Shown piece by piece: positions 1 to 8,986 of a stretch of 34,705 nucleotides of DNA. This DNA is from Massilia sp. (GTDB lineage: Bacteria; Pseudomonadota; Gammaproteobacteria; Burkholderiales; Burkholderiaceae_D). The stretch covers positions 1 to 34,705 of the forward strand of contig JANYGW010000179.1 in assembly GCA_025359245.1 (NCBI GenBank), written 5' to 3'. The notes beneath the pieces are model-generated. The model did no database searches, had not been told where the DNA came from, and saw only the letters and a program-made list of their open reading frames with translations. Made by a program: the position numbers and the translations under genes. The stretch's first letter is position 1. Every line of letters starts with the position of its first letter.

Positions 1-2
1 TG

Positions 3-779
3 AAGATGGAGGCCTTGACGTCCTACATGGCGACCAACAAGGACATCAAGAGCGTCTACATCATAGGCCAGAACTATGCCTTCGGCCAGGCCGTCAGCCG
101 CGCCGCCAAGGAGTACCTGAAACGCAAGCGTCCGGACATCAAGATCGTTGGCGACGATTTGCACCCGATCGCGCAGGTCAAGGATTTTTCGCCCTACATC
201 GCCAAGATCAAGGCCTCCGGCGCCGACACGGTCATCACCGGCAACTGGGGCGCCGACCTGGCGTTGCTGATCCGCGCCGCCAAGGATGCTGACTTGAAGG
301 CCAACTTCTACACCTACTATGCAGTGACGACGGGCGTGCCGACCGCGATGGGCGCGGCCGGCGCCGACCACGTGAAAATTGTCGGCAACTGGCTGATCAA
401 CGGCGACATCGCCACCGGCAAGGACATCGTCGAGGGCTTCAAGAAGAAGTACAACGACGACTACTACAGCGCGCAGACGCACAGCAGCATCGGCATGCTG
501 GCGCAGGCGATGAAGCAGGTCAGGTCGACCGATCCGGTCAAGGTGGCGTTCGCGATGGAAGGCGCCAAGTTCCAGAGCCTGAACGGCGGCGTCATGATGA
601 ACAAGGTCGACCACCAGCTGCAGCAGCCGCTGTACATCGGCACCTGGTCCAAGGTTGACGGCAAGAGCGTCAAGTACGACCAGGAGAACACCGGCTACGG
701 CTGGAAGATGGACAAGAAGATCGACGCGTACTATGCGACGCAGCCGACGTCGTGCCAGATGAAGCGGCCGGGCGTTTAA
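3..779 (+). CDS. ABC transporter substrate-binding protein, branched-chain amino acid (LivK) type, 5' truncated
   Basis: This is the C-terminal part (about 258 residues) of a periplasmic binding protein that delivers a small ligand to an ABC importer. The reading frame is open to the window edge, so the signal peptide and first lobe lie outside; full family members have roughly 370-420 residues. The visible part has the type-I periplasmic binding fold pattern: a segment like 'VYIIGQNYAFGQ', then 'YIAKIKASGADTVITGNWG', then a C-terminal lobe ending in 'TSCQMKRPGV'. This pattern is typical of Peripla_BP_6/LivK proteins. The permease and ATPase genes follow on the same strand after a 160-base gap holding an inverted repeat. 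The gap may lower expression of the membrane parts relative to the binding protein, as in other binding-protein operons (inference). The ligand cannot be read from sequence; amino acids, amides and urea are all possible. Confidence 0.88.
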   Translation, partial: KMEALTSYMATNKDIKSVYIIGQNYAFGQAVSRAAKEYLKRKRPDIKIVGDDLHPIAQVKDFSPYIAKIKASGADTVITGNWGADLALLIRAAKDADLKANFYTYYAVTTGVPTAMGAAGADHVKIVGNWLINGDIATGKDIVEGFKKKYNDDYYSAQTHSSIGMLAQAMKQVRSTDPVKVAFAMEGAKFQSLNGGVMMNKVDHQLQQPLYIGTWSKVDGKSVKYDQENTGYGWKMDKKIDAYYATQPTSCQMKRPGV

Positions 780-799
780 TCAAATAGGCCAGCGGCAGA

Positions 800-896
800 G
801 GGGGCAGACCCCGGTTGTTCTGTTGGGGGGCTGCCCCCGGTTTCGCGGCTTCGAACCGGGGTCAGCCCCCTAACGGAAACACCGGGGTTTGCCCCC
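800..896. repeat. Nested inverted-repeat cluster of four GGGGnnnnCCCCGGT-like units
   Basis: Four related units of about 16 bases lie in the gap before livH. Units 1 (800-815) and 2 (826-842) run forward. Units 3 (854-870) and 4 (881-896) run in reverse. Unit 2 pairs with unit 3 (16 of 17 positions, 11-base loop) and unit 1 with unit 4 (15 of 16), which gives a nested cruciform-capable structure. No T-run follows, so it is not a standard intrinsic terminator. It resembles REP/BIME-type intergenic elements and could stabilise the binding-protein transcript or attenuate reading into livH (inference). Confidence 0.8.
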
Positions 897-939
897 TGCC
901 GCCAGCATCTATCAAACTCCTCACGTCTGCGATCTACAC

Positions 940-1884
940 ATGGAATTTACGCTGTTCACCCTGCTGAACGGCGTCAGCTACGGACTGCTGCTGTTCATGC
1001 TCTCGTCCGGCCTGACGCTCATTTTCAGTATGATGGGCGTGCTCAATTTTGCGCACGCCAGTTTCTACATGCTCGGGGCCTATATGGCCTATACCATCAG
1101 CTCCGTGGTCGGTTTCTGGCCTGCGCTGGTGCTCGCGCCGCTGGCGGTCGGCTTGATCGGCGCGCTGGTCGAACGCTACGGCCTGCGTCCGCTCCATAAA
1201 TACGGGCACATCCCGGAACTGCTGTTTACCTTCGGCCTGTCCTACCTGATCGTCGAACTGGTGCAGCTGATCTGGGGCCGTTCGGCCGTCAAGTATCCGA
1301 TTCCGCCATCGCTGGACGGGCCGCTATTCACGCTGTTTTCCACCAGCTTCCCGATGTACCGCGGCTTCATGATGCTGGTCGCGCTGTCGATGCTGGCCGG
1401 GATCTACCTGCTGCTGACCCGCACCCGCATCGGCCTGGTGATCCAGGCAGCGCTGACCCATCCGAATGCGGTGGAGGCGCTCGGCCACAATGTGCCGCGC
1501 ATCTTCATGTGGGTGTTCGGCGGCGGCTGCGCGCTGGCCGGTCTGGCCGGCGTCATCGGCGGCAATGCCTTCGTCACCGAGCCAGGCATGGCGGGCACTG
1601 TGGGCAGCATCATCTTCGTGGTGGTCGTGGTGGGCGGCATGGGATCGCTGGCGGGCGCGTTCTTCGCCTCGCTGCTGATCGGCGTGCTGCAGACTTTCGC
1701 GGTGGCGCTCGATTATTCGCTGATGTCGGTGTTGAACGGCATGGGCGCCAGCATCACGCAGGCCACGCCCGGCTACGAACTGCTCACGCTGACCATCTCG
1801 CAAAGCGCGGCTATCCTGCCTTATTTGCTGCTGGTGCTGATCCTGATTTTCAGGCCGAAGGGCTTGATGGGGACGCGCGAATGA
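940..1884 (+). CDS. livH: Branched-chain amino acid ABC transporter permease (LivH type)
   Basis: A 314-residue polytopic inner-membrane protein, one half of the import channel. It is strongly hydrophobic throughout, with about eight membrane segments. It carries the LivH-like stretch 'SGLTLIFSMMGVLNFAHASF' near residues 23-42 and ends in 'ILIFRPKGLMGTRE', the usual permease C-terminus. The frame is open further upstream to a TTG at 889. ATG 940 (MEFTLFTLLNG) was chosen because the LivH family starts here and the upstream frame runs into the inverted-repeat cluster. No strong Shine-Dalgarno site is visible before it. The stop overlaps the livM start by ATGA, so translation is probably coupled. 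It partners with LivM, LivG and LivF. Confidence 0.92.
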   Translation: MEFTLFTLLNGVSYGLLLFMLSSGLTLIFSMMGVLNFAHASFYMLGAYMAYTISSVVGFWPALVLAPLAVGLIGALVERYGLRPLHKYGHIPELLFTFGLSYLIVELVQLIWGRSAVKYPIPPSLDGPLFTLFSTSFPMYRGFMMLVALSMLAGIYLLLTRTRIGLVIQAALTHPNAVEALGHNVPRIFMWVFGGGCALAGLAGVIGGNAFVTEPGMAGTVGSIIFVVVVVGGMGSLAGAFFASLLIGVLQTFAVALDYSLMSVLNGMGASITQATPGYELLTLTISQSAAILPYLLLVLILIFRPKGLMGTRE

Positions 1885-3158
1885 GGCTCACTTTCACTCC
1901 CGTCAATTTTACCCGCATGCTGGTCTGGGGCGGCTTCGCGCTAGTGCTGCTGGTGGCGCCGCTGGTCTTTTCCAGGGGCGCGGCGCTGTCGATCCTGTCG
2001 CAGATCGGCACCGTGATGATCTTCGCGCTGTCGTACAACATGCTGCTGGGGCAGGGCGGCATGCTGTCCTTCGGCCACGCCGTGTATTCGGGCCTTGGCG
2101 CCTTCTTTGCGGTTCACGCGATGAACGGCAGCGGCGTCGGCGCGGCGATTCCAACGACCCTGATTCCGCTGGTGGGCGGTGTATTCGGGCTGCTGTTCGG
2201 CGTCCTGTTCGGCTACGTGACGACCAAAAAGTCGGGCAACACCTTCGCCATGATCACCCTGGGCCTGGTCGAACTGGTGTTTGCCAGCTCGCTGATGTTC
2301 CCGGTTTTTTTTGGCGGCGAGGGCGGCATCACCACCAACCGGGTGCGCGGCGAAGCGCTGTTCGGCATCACCTACGGACCGCAGATCCAGGTGTACTACC
2401 TGATCGCGGCCTGGCTGTTCGCCAGCACCATCGCCATGTTCGCCTTTACCCAGACCCCGCTGGGACGGATGGTCAATGCGGTGCGCGACAACCCCGAGCG
2501 GGTCGAATTCATCGGCTACGACACCCAATGGGTGCGCTACCTGACGCTGATCCTGTCGGCTTTTTTCGCCGGAATCTCGGGCGCCCTGGGCGCGATCAAT
2601 TTCGAGATCGTCAGCGCGGAAAACGTCAGCGCGATCCGCTCGGGCGCGGTGCTGCTGTTCGTGTTCATCGGCGGTATCGGCTTTTTCTTCGGCCCGCTGC
2701 TCGGCGCCGTGATTGGCGTGTTCTTTTCGGTCATGCTGTCGGATTTCACGCCGGCCTGGCAGCTGTACCTGGGCCTGTTCTTCATCCTGCTGGTGCGCTA
2801 TGCGCCGGCCGGGCTGGCCAGCCTGATCCTGATGCTGCTGCGGGTCGCGCACTTCGGCCAGTTCGGGCGTATTTGGAAACCCTTGCTGGCCGTGTGCGCG
2901 GTGACGCTGCTGGGTGTTGCCGGGGTCGTGATCGGCATCGAAATGCTGTACCACCTGACGCTCGAAGGCGCCAACGGCAGCGTCATGAAGCTGTTCGGCC
3001 AGCAGGTCGACACCAAGGCGGCCGGGCCATGGCTGCTGGCCGGTGCGCTGACCGCGGTCGGCTTGTTCGGCTACCGCAAGATCCAGCCCGGCTATTACAG
3101 CACCTGGAGTGAGGTCAATGCCGATATCGCGGCCAAACAGCGCGGGAGCCAGGCATGA
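1881..3158 (+). CDS. livM: Branched-chain amino acid ABC transporter permease (LivM type) with C-terminal extension
   Basis: A 425-residue second permease subunit. The core has the family stretches 'SYNMLLGQGGMLSFGHAVYS' (about residues 52-71), 'RMVNAVRDNPERVEFIGY' and 'FFILLVRYAPAGLASLI'. After that normal end of the family, the protein continues for about 100 residues. The extension has two more hydrophobic segments, roughly 'LLAVCAVTLLGVAGVVIGI' and 'PWLLAGALTAVGLFGY', joined by a polar loop, then a short charged tail. The usual length is about 320-360 residues. Both ends overlap neighbours by ATGA, with livH upstream and livG downstream. The extension could be a lineage-specific addition in this Burkholderiales subfamily; its role is unknown. 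Confidence 0.92.
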   Translation: MRLTFTPVNFTRMLVWGGFALVLLVAPLVFSRGAALSILSQIGTVMIFALSYNMLLGQGGMLSFGHAVYSGLGAFFAVHAMNGSGVGAAIPTTLIPLVGGVFGLLFGVLFGYVTTKKSGNTFAMITLGLVELVFASSLMFPVFFGGEGGITTNRVRGEALFGITYGPQIQVYYLIAAWLFASTIAMFAFTQTPLGRMVNAVRDNPERVEFIGYDTQWVRYLTLILSAFFAGISGALGAINFEIVSAENVSAIRSGAVLLFVFIGGIGFFFGPLLGAVIGVFFSVMLSDFTPAWQLYLGLFFILLVRYAPAGLASLILMLLRVAHFGQFGRIWKPLLAVCAVTLLGVAGVVIGIEMLYHLTLEGANGSVMKLFGQQVDTKAAGPWLLAGALTAVGLFGYRKIQPGYYSTWSEVNADIAAKQRGSQA

Positions 3159-3916
3159 GCAACGCACTAGAACTGAAGGATGTACGAAAAAGCTTCGGCC
3201 AGTCCGAAATCATCCGCGGCGCCACGCTCACGGTCGGCAAGGGGGAGCGGGTGGCGGTAATCGGGCCGAACGGGGCCGGCAAGTCGACCCTGTTCAACCT
3301 GGTGTCGGGACGGTTCGGCATCACCAGCGGCGATATTTGCATGAACGGGGCCAGCATCAGCGGCAGGAAGCCGTTCGAAATCAACCGGCTTGGCCTGGCG
3401 CGCAGCTTCCAGATATCCAACCTGTTCGTGAACCTGTCGGTATTCGAAAACCTGCGCTGCGCGGTGCTGTGGTCGATGGGCTACAAGTATTCGTTCTGGC
3501 AGCGCCTGAACGGCCTGCGCGACGCCCACGAGCGCGCCGAACAGGTGCTCGAGGAAATCGGCCTGCAGCGCCAGCGCAAGATATTGGCCGGGGTACTGAC
3601 CTATGCCGAGCAGCGCGCGCTCGAAATCGGCATCACGATCGCCGGCGGGGCCGATGTGATCCTGCTTGACGAGCCGACCGCCGGCATGAGCCGTTCCGAG
3701 TCCGATGCCGCCGTGGAATTGATCCGCAAGGTCACGGTCGGCAAATCGCTGGTGATGGTGGAGCACGACATGAGCGTGGTGTTCGGACTGGCCGACAAGA
3801 TCGCGGTGCTGGTCTACGGCGAAGTGATCGCCTGCGACACGCCTGCCAATATCCGTTCGAATGCGGCCGTCCAGGCGGCCTATCTCGGGCACGACGCCAG
3901 CCAGGAGCACGCATGA
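3155..3916 (+). CDS. livG: Branched-chain amino acid ABC transporter ATP-binding protein (LivG type)
   Basis: A 253-residue cytoplasmic ATPase that powers the importer. Walker A is GPNGAGKS (residues 37-44), and Walker B runs into the catalytic Glu in 'VILLDEPTAGMS'. The signature loop is the degenerate 'LTYAEQR' instead of LSGGQ, as usual for LivG, whose loop reads like LSYGQQR. The switch His is in 'VMVEHDMSVVFGLAD'. The conserved LivG element 'LGLARSFQISNLFVNLSVFE' follows Walker A. It overlaps livM and livF by ATGA on both sides. It most likely forms a heterodimer with LivF under the LivH-LivM channel. Confidence 0.94.
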   Translation: MSNALELKDVRKSFGQSEIIRGATLTVGKGERVAVIGPNGAGKSTLFNLVSGRFGITSGDICMNGASISGRKPFEINRLGLARSFQISNLFVNLSVFENLRCAVLWSMGYKYSFWQRLNGLRDAHERAEQVLEEIGLQRQRKILAGVLTYAEQRALEIGITIAGGADVILLDEPTAGMSRSESDAAVELIRKVTVGKSLVMVEHDMSVVFGLADKIAVLVYGEVIACDTPANIRSNAAVQAAYLGHDASQEHA

Positions 3917-4617
3917 ACAATATCCTCGAGGTGCGCGACCTGCATGCCTATTACGGCAAGGGCCATATCCTGCACGGGGTCGACCTGAACATCGGCAAGG
4001 GCGAGATTGTCAGTCTGCTCGGACGCAACGGCGTCGGGCGCTCGACGCTGGTCAAGGCTGTCATGGGGCAGGTCAGCGCGACCGGCTCGGTCAGTTTCAA
4101 GGGCGAGCAAATGCTCGGGCTGAAAGCCTTCCAGATCGCGCACAAGGGCCTGGCCTACGTGCCGGAAAACCGCGACATCTTCCCGACGCTGACCGTGGAG
4201 CAGAACCTGGTGCTTGGCCAGAAGAAGTCCGGGGTGGCGGGGCGCTGGTCGCTGGCCGACATGTTCCGCATGTTCCCGCGGCTGGAGGAGCGGCGCGCCG
4301 TGGCGGCCGGCTTCCTGTCCGGCGGGGAGCAGCAGATGCTGACGCTGTGCCGCAGCCTGATGGGCGACCCGGACCTGATCATGATCGACGAGCCGACCGA
4401 GGGCCTGGCGCCGAAGATCGTGGCGCTGGTGGCCGAGTACCTGCTGGCCCTGAAGGAGAAGGGCATTTCGGTGCTGCTGGTCGAGCAGAAGCTGGCCATC
4501 GCGCTGGAAATCTCGCAGCGCGTGTATGTGATGGGACACGGCGCGATCGTGTTCGAGGGCACGCCGGCCGAGCTGAGGGCGAATGCAATGGTGCGCAAGG
4601 AGTGGCTCGAGGTGTAA
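3913..4617 (+). CDS. livF: Branched-chain amino acid ABC transporter ATP-binding protein (LivF type), Arg in Walker A
   Basis: A 234-residue second ATPase of the importer. The signature LSGGEQQ (residues 135-141) and Walker B 'LIMIDEPTEGLAP' are intact, and the catalytic Glu is at residue 160. Walker A reads GRNGVGRST (37-45), so the nucleotide-binding Lys is replaced by Arg at residue 43. Such an Arg is, as far as I recall, found in other Burkholderiales LivF-like proteins, so it is probably a subfamily trait and not damage. The site it contributes to may be weak or non-hydrolytic, with LivG doing more of the work (inference). It is the last gene of the ATGA-coupled cluster; a 62-base gap precedes the DUF488 gene. 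Confidence 0.92.
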   Translation: MNNILEVRDLHAYYGKGHILHGVDLNIGKGEIVSLLGRNGVGRSTLVKAVMGQVSATGSVSFKGEQMLGLKAFQIAHKGLAYVPENRDIFPTLTVEQNLVLGQKKSGVAGRWSLADMFRMFPRLEERRAVAAGFLSGGEQQMLTLCRSLMGDPDLIMIDEPTEGLAPKIVALVAEYLLALKEKGISVLLVEQKLAIALEISQRVYVMGHGAIVFEGTPAELRANAMVRKEWLEV

Positions 4618-4679
4618 CGTCAGGGAGGAGTGCGTCGCCGTACAGACGCACGCGCGCCATCACTGCTAGCGTGTGGGCT

Positions 4680-5258
4680 ATGAAACCCACCAACAATGAC
4701 CTGGCGCCGGACAGTCCCCTGGTGTGCACCATCGGTCACTCGAACCGGACACTGGGCATCTTTGTCGATCTGCTTCAGCGTAACGAGATCGTCCGCGTGC
4801 TCGATGTGCGCACCGTGCCGCGCTCGCGCCACAATCCGCAGTTCAACCAGGATACGCTGCCCGCTACGCTGGACGCGCTCGGCATCGCCTATACGCATCT
4901 GCCGGGGCTCGGCGGCTTGCGCCACGCGCGGCCCGATTCACCGAACGCGGGCTGGCGCAATTTGTCGTTTCGCGGCTACGCCGATTACATGCAGTCCCGG
5001 CAGTTCGTCGACAATGTCGAGCGCGTGGCGGACCTGGCGCACGCCGAACGTTGCGTGCTGATGTGCGCCGAAGCGGTTCCCTGGCGCTGCCACCGCTCGA
5101 TGATCGGCGACGCCTTGCTGGTGCGAGGCATCCGCGTCGAAGACATTGTCGGACCGAAGGGGCGCAAAGCGCACGTGCTGACCGCCTTCGCGCACATCGA
5201 CGGAACCCAGATCACCTATCCGCCGGAACAGGCCCTGCCGGACGCGCATAAAAAATAA
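4680..5258 (+). CDS. DUF488 domain-containing protein
   Basis: A 192-residue soluble protein of the DUF488 family. It starts with 'CTIGHSNRTLGIFVDLLQ' (about 16-33), the family's opening signature. It continues with 'VLDVRTVPRSRHNPQFN' and has the conserved cysteine centre 'CAEAVPWRCHRSMIGD', with C129, E131, C137 and H138 visible. The biochemical role of DUF488 is not established; members are often near DNA- or stress-related genes, but here it simply trails the liv cluster. ATG 4680 was taken as start; an in-frame GTG at 4671 is an alternative. No strong Shine-Dalgarno site is seen, so it may be read through from livF. Its stop codon lies inside the operator-like palindrome of the next gene. 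Confidence 0.88.
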   Translation: MKPTNNDLAPDSPLVCTIGHSNRTLGIFVDLLQRNEIVRVLDVRTVPRSRHNPQFNQDTLPATLDALGIAYTHLPGLGGLRHARPDSPNAGWRNLSFRGYADYMQSRQFVDNVERVADLAHAERCVLMCAEAVPWRCHRSMIGDALLVRGIRVEDIVGPKGRKAHVLTAFAHIDGTQITYPPEQALPDAHKK

Positions 5259-5275
5259 TACGACCGTACTATTAT
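5255..5275. promoter_or_regulatory. Operator-like palindrome before the fadB-like gene
   Basis: An imperfect 21-base inverted repeat with arms ATAATA and TATTAT around a CGACCGTAC core; 8 of 10 base pairs match. It contains ACGACCGTACTA (5260-5271), which is repeated exactly before the thiolase operon at 19414-19425. A -10-like TATGAT overlaps its 3' side (5274-5279) with only a poor -35. A TetR-type fatty-acid or acyl-CoA repressor is the likely reader (inference). Confidence 0.6.
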
Positions 5276-5318
5276 GATGTATAGTTGATGGATTGCTTCA
5301 ACTAATAAAGGAAGAGAC

Positions 5319-7406
<2,088 letters not shown>

Positions 7407-7428
7407 TTGTTGATCGCTTGAATTAGAG

Positions 7429-7455
7429 AGCCGCTAGCGATAGCGGCTTTTTTCT
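7429..7455 (+). terminator. Intrinsic terminator of the fadB-like gene
   Basis: A perfect 8-bp stem, AGCCGCTA / TAGCGGCT with loop GCGA, is followed by TTTTTTCTT. It lies 22 bases after the stop. The stem core GCCGCTA/TAGCGGC recurs in the terminator at 16974-17007. Confidence 0.92.
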
Positions 7456-7506
7456 TGGCGCTGCGCGTCTCGCGCAAACAGGAGCGCCACGACGGCAGAA
7501 CATTGA

Positions 7507-7548
7507 TTGCACTTGATCGCCATTAGGACTAGACTAATTGAACTTAGT
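7507..7548 (+). promoter_or_regulatory. Promoter and inverted-repeat operator of the toxin-antitoxin pair
   Basis: TTGCAC (7507-7512) and TAGACT (7530-7535) are separated by 17 bases, which makes a credible sigma-70 promoter. An inverted repeat ACTAA (7533-7537) / TTAGT (7544-7548) overlaps the -10 box and start region. This fits autorepression by the antitoxin or the toxin-antitoxin complex, as is usual in Phd/VapC-type operons (inference). Confidence 0.5.
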
Positions 7549-7561
7549 TCGAGGTGCTGCT

Positions 7562-7807
7562 ATGAAAATCATAAATATCCACGAAGCAAAGACTCATCTT
7601 TCCCGGCTGGTCGAGGAAGCAGCAAAAGGGGATTCATTCATTATCGCCAAGTCGGGACGCCCGGTGGCGCTAGTGAGCGCTTTTCAGGAGCCAGAAAAGG
7701 CAGTGGTTCGTCGCTTGGGATTTTTGTCCGGCCATATATCTGTTCCCGCTGATTTCGATGAAATGGGGCGCACACACATTGAAGATCTATTCAATGGCGC
7801 CGCATGA
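7562..7807 (+). CDS. Type II antitoxin, Phd/YefM family
   Basis: An 81-residue DNA-binding antitoxin. The N-terminus 'MKIINIHEAKTHLSRLVEEA' followed by 'FIIAKSGRPVALVSA' is the standard Phd/YefM fold signature. The C-terminal part ('FDEMGRTHIEDLFNGAA') would wrap the toxin. ATG 7562 was chosen over an upstream in-frame candidate at 7538 because it matches the family start and follows GAGGTG. The last codons overlap the toxin start by ATGA, so synthesis is coupled. An inverted repeat over its promoter suggests self-repression. Base composition is somewhat less GC-rich than the surrounding genes, fitting a mobile module. Confidence 0.93.
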   Translation: MKIINIHEAKTHLSRLVEEAAKGDSFIIAKSGRPVALVSAFQEPEKAVVRRLGFLSGHISVPADFDEMGRTHIEDLFNGAA

Positions 7808-8190
7808 AATACCTACTGGACACCCACATACTACTTTGGGCCTCAGGCAAGCCAGAGGCACTATCGAAAACGGCGCGAGCGCTGCTTGAAGATCCCGCCA
7901 GTGAGCTGATTTTCAGTGCTGCAAGCTTGTGGGAAATCGCGATCAAACGTGGTCTGGGTCGGGGCGATTTCCAAGTCGATCCTCGTCTGTTGCGCCGGGG
8001 ACTGCTCGACAACGGGTACATGGAATTGCCGATTACAGGAGCCCATACTTTGGCGATCGATGGATTGCCGCTGATTCACAAGGATCCATTTGATCGCATC
8101 TTGATCGCGCAGGCGATTACTGAGGGAGTAACGTTGTTGACGGCCGATCCAGTCGTGGCGCGGTATCCAGTCTCAATACGCAAAATTTAA
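7804..8190 (+). CDS. Type II toxin, PIN-domain ribonuclease (VapC-like)
   Basis: A 128-residue PIN-domain protein, the likely RNase toxin of the pair. The acidic metal-binding residues expected for VapC-like nucleases are present: D6 in 'YLLDTHILLW', E44 in 'SLWEIAIK', D94/D97 in 'HKDPFDRILIAQA', and D115 in 'LLTADPVV'. Length and the 'LLDTHILLWA' opening match the subfamily usually paired with Phd-type antitoxins, as it is here. All catalytic positions look intact, so the toxin is probably active. It starts within the antitoxin stop codon and ends 19 bases before the convergent slipin gene. No convincing terminator is seen between them. Confidence 0.93.
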   Translation: MKYLLDTHILLWASGKPEALSKTARALLEDPASELIFSAASLWEIAIKRGLGRGDFQVDPRLLRRGLLDNGYMELPITGAHTLAIDGLPLIHKDPFDRILIAQAITEGVTLLTADPVVARYPVSIRKI

Positions 8191-8209
8191 GTCCGTCCTG
8201 AGGAGTTGC

Positions 8210-8986
8210 TCAACTTTTTTGGGTATTCGTTCGCGCCACCTCGGCCAGGCCGGTGAGCAATTCTATCGGCAAGGGAAACACGATGGTGGACGATTTGTCG
8301 CCGGCGATATTGGCCAGGGTCTGCATGTAGCGCAGTTGCATGGCGCCCGGCTGGCGCGCCAGCACCTGGGCGGCCTGCATCAGTTTTTCGGACGCCTGCA
8401 GTTCGCCCTCGGCGTGGATGACCTTGGCGCGCCGTTCGCGCTCCGCTTCGGCCTGGCGGGCGATGGCGCGCACCATCGTTTCGTTCAGGTCGACATGCTT
8501 GATTTCGACATTGGCGACCTTGATGCCCCAGACGTCGGTCTGCGAATCGAGCACTTGCTGGATATCGATGTTGAGGCGTTCGCGTGCGGCCAGCATGTCG
8601 TCGAGCTCGTGCTTGCCGAGCACCGAACGCAGCGTCGTTTGCGCCAGCTGGCTGGTGGCCTCGAAAAAATTAACGACCTGGATGATGGCCTTCTCCGGAT
8701 CAACCACCCGAAAATAGATGACGGCGTTGACCTTGACCGAAACGTTGTCGCGCGAAATGACATCCTGGGTCGGCACGTCATGGACCACGGTGCGCAAGTC
8801 GACCCGCACCATTTTCTGGAACACCGGTATCAGGATCACCAGGCCGGGCCCCTTGACCGCCCAGAAGCGTCCGAGCTGGAACACCACGCCGCGCTCGTAC
8901 TCGCGCAGGATGCGAATCGACGAGGCCAGCAGCCAGAGAAACACAATGATCACAGCGCCCATGCTGAAGGCCAGTTCGAACATCAT
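8210..8986 (-). CDS. Slipin / stomatin-like SPFH-domain membrane protein
   Basis: A 258-residue prohibitin/stomatin-family protein. It has one N-terminal membrane segment (about 5-23), then the SPFH domain beginning '[20 protein letters not shown]'. Typical slipin stretches follow: '[20 protein letters not shown]', '[20 protein letters not shown]' and '[17 protein letters not shown]'. The start at 8986 follows AAAGGAGA at good spacing and overlaps the nfeD stop by ATGA. Slipins are commonly paired with a long-form NfeD, forming membrane microdomain complexes whose slipin partner is a substrate of the NfeD protease (family knowledge). The pairing here matches that exactly. Confidence 0.94.
   Translation of the reverse strand: MMFELAFSMGAVIIVFLWLLASSIRILREYERGVVFQLGRFWAVKGPGLVILIPVFQKMVRVDLRTVVHDVPTQDVISRDNVSVKVNAVIYFRVVDPEKAIIQVVNFFEATSQLAQTTLRSVLGKHELDDMLAARERLNIDIQQVLDSQTDVWGIKVANVEIKHVDLNETMVRAIARQAEAERERRAKVIHAEGELQASEKLMQAAQVLARQPGAMQLRYMQTLANIAGDKSSTIVFPLPIELLTGLAEVARTNTQKS

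Noticed and set aside
800-896. Possible short CRISPR array
   Set aside because: The units alternate in orientation and pair with each other, spacers are irregular and very short, and no cas gene is present.
4633-4652. Hairpin TGCGTC / GACGCA after livF as a terminator
   Set aside because: Only 6 bp with an 8-base loop and no T-run; too weak to call.
8202-8220. AGTTG/CAACT followed by T's between the toxin and slipin genes as a terminator
   Set aside because: The loop would be only two bases and the stem five pairs, so a working hairpin is unlikely.
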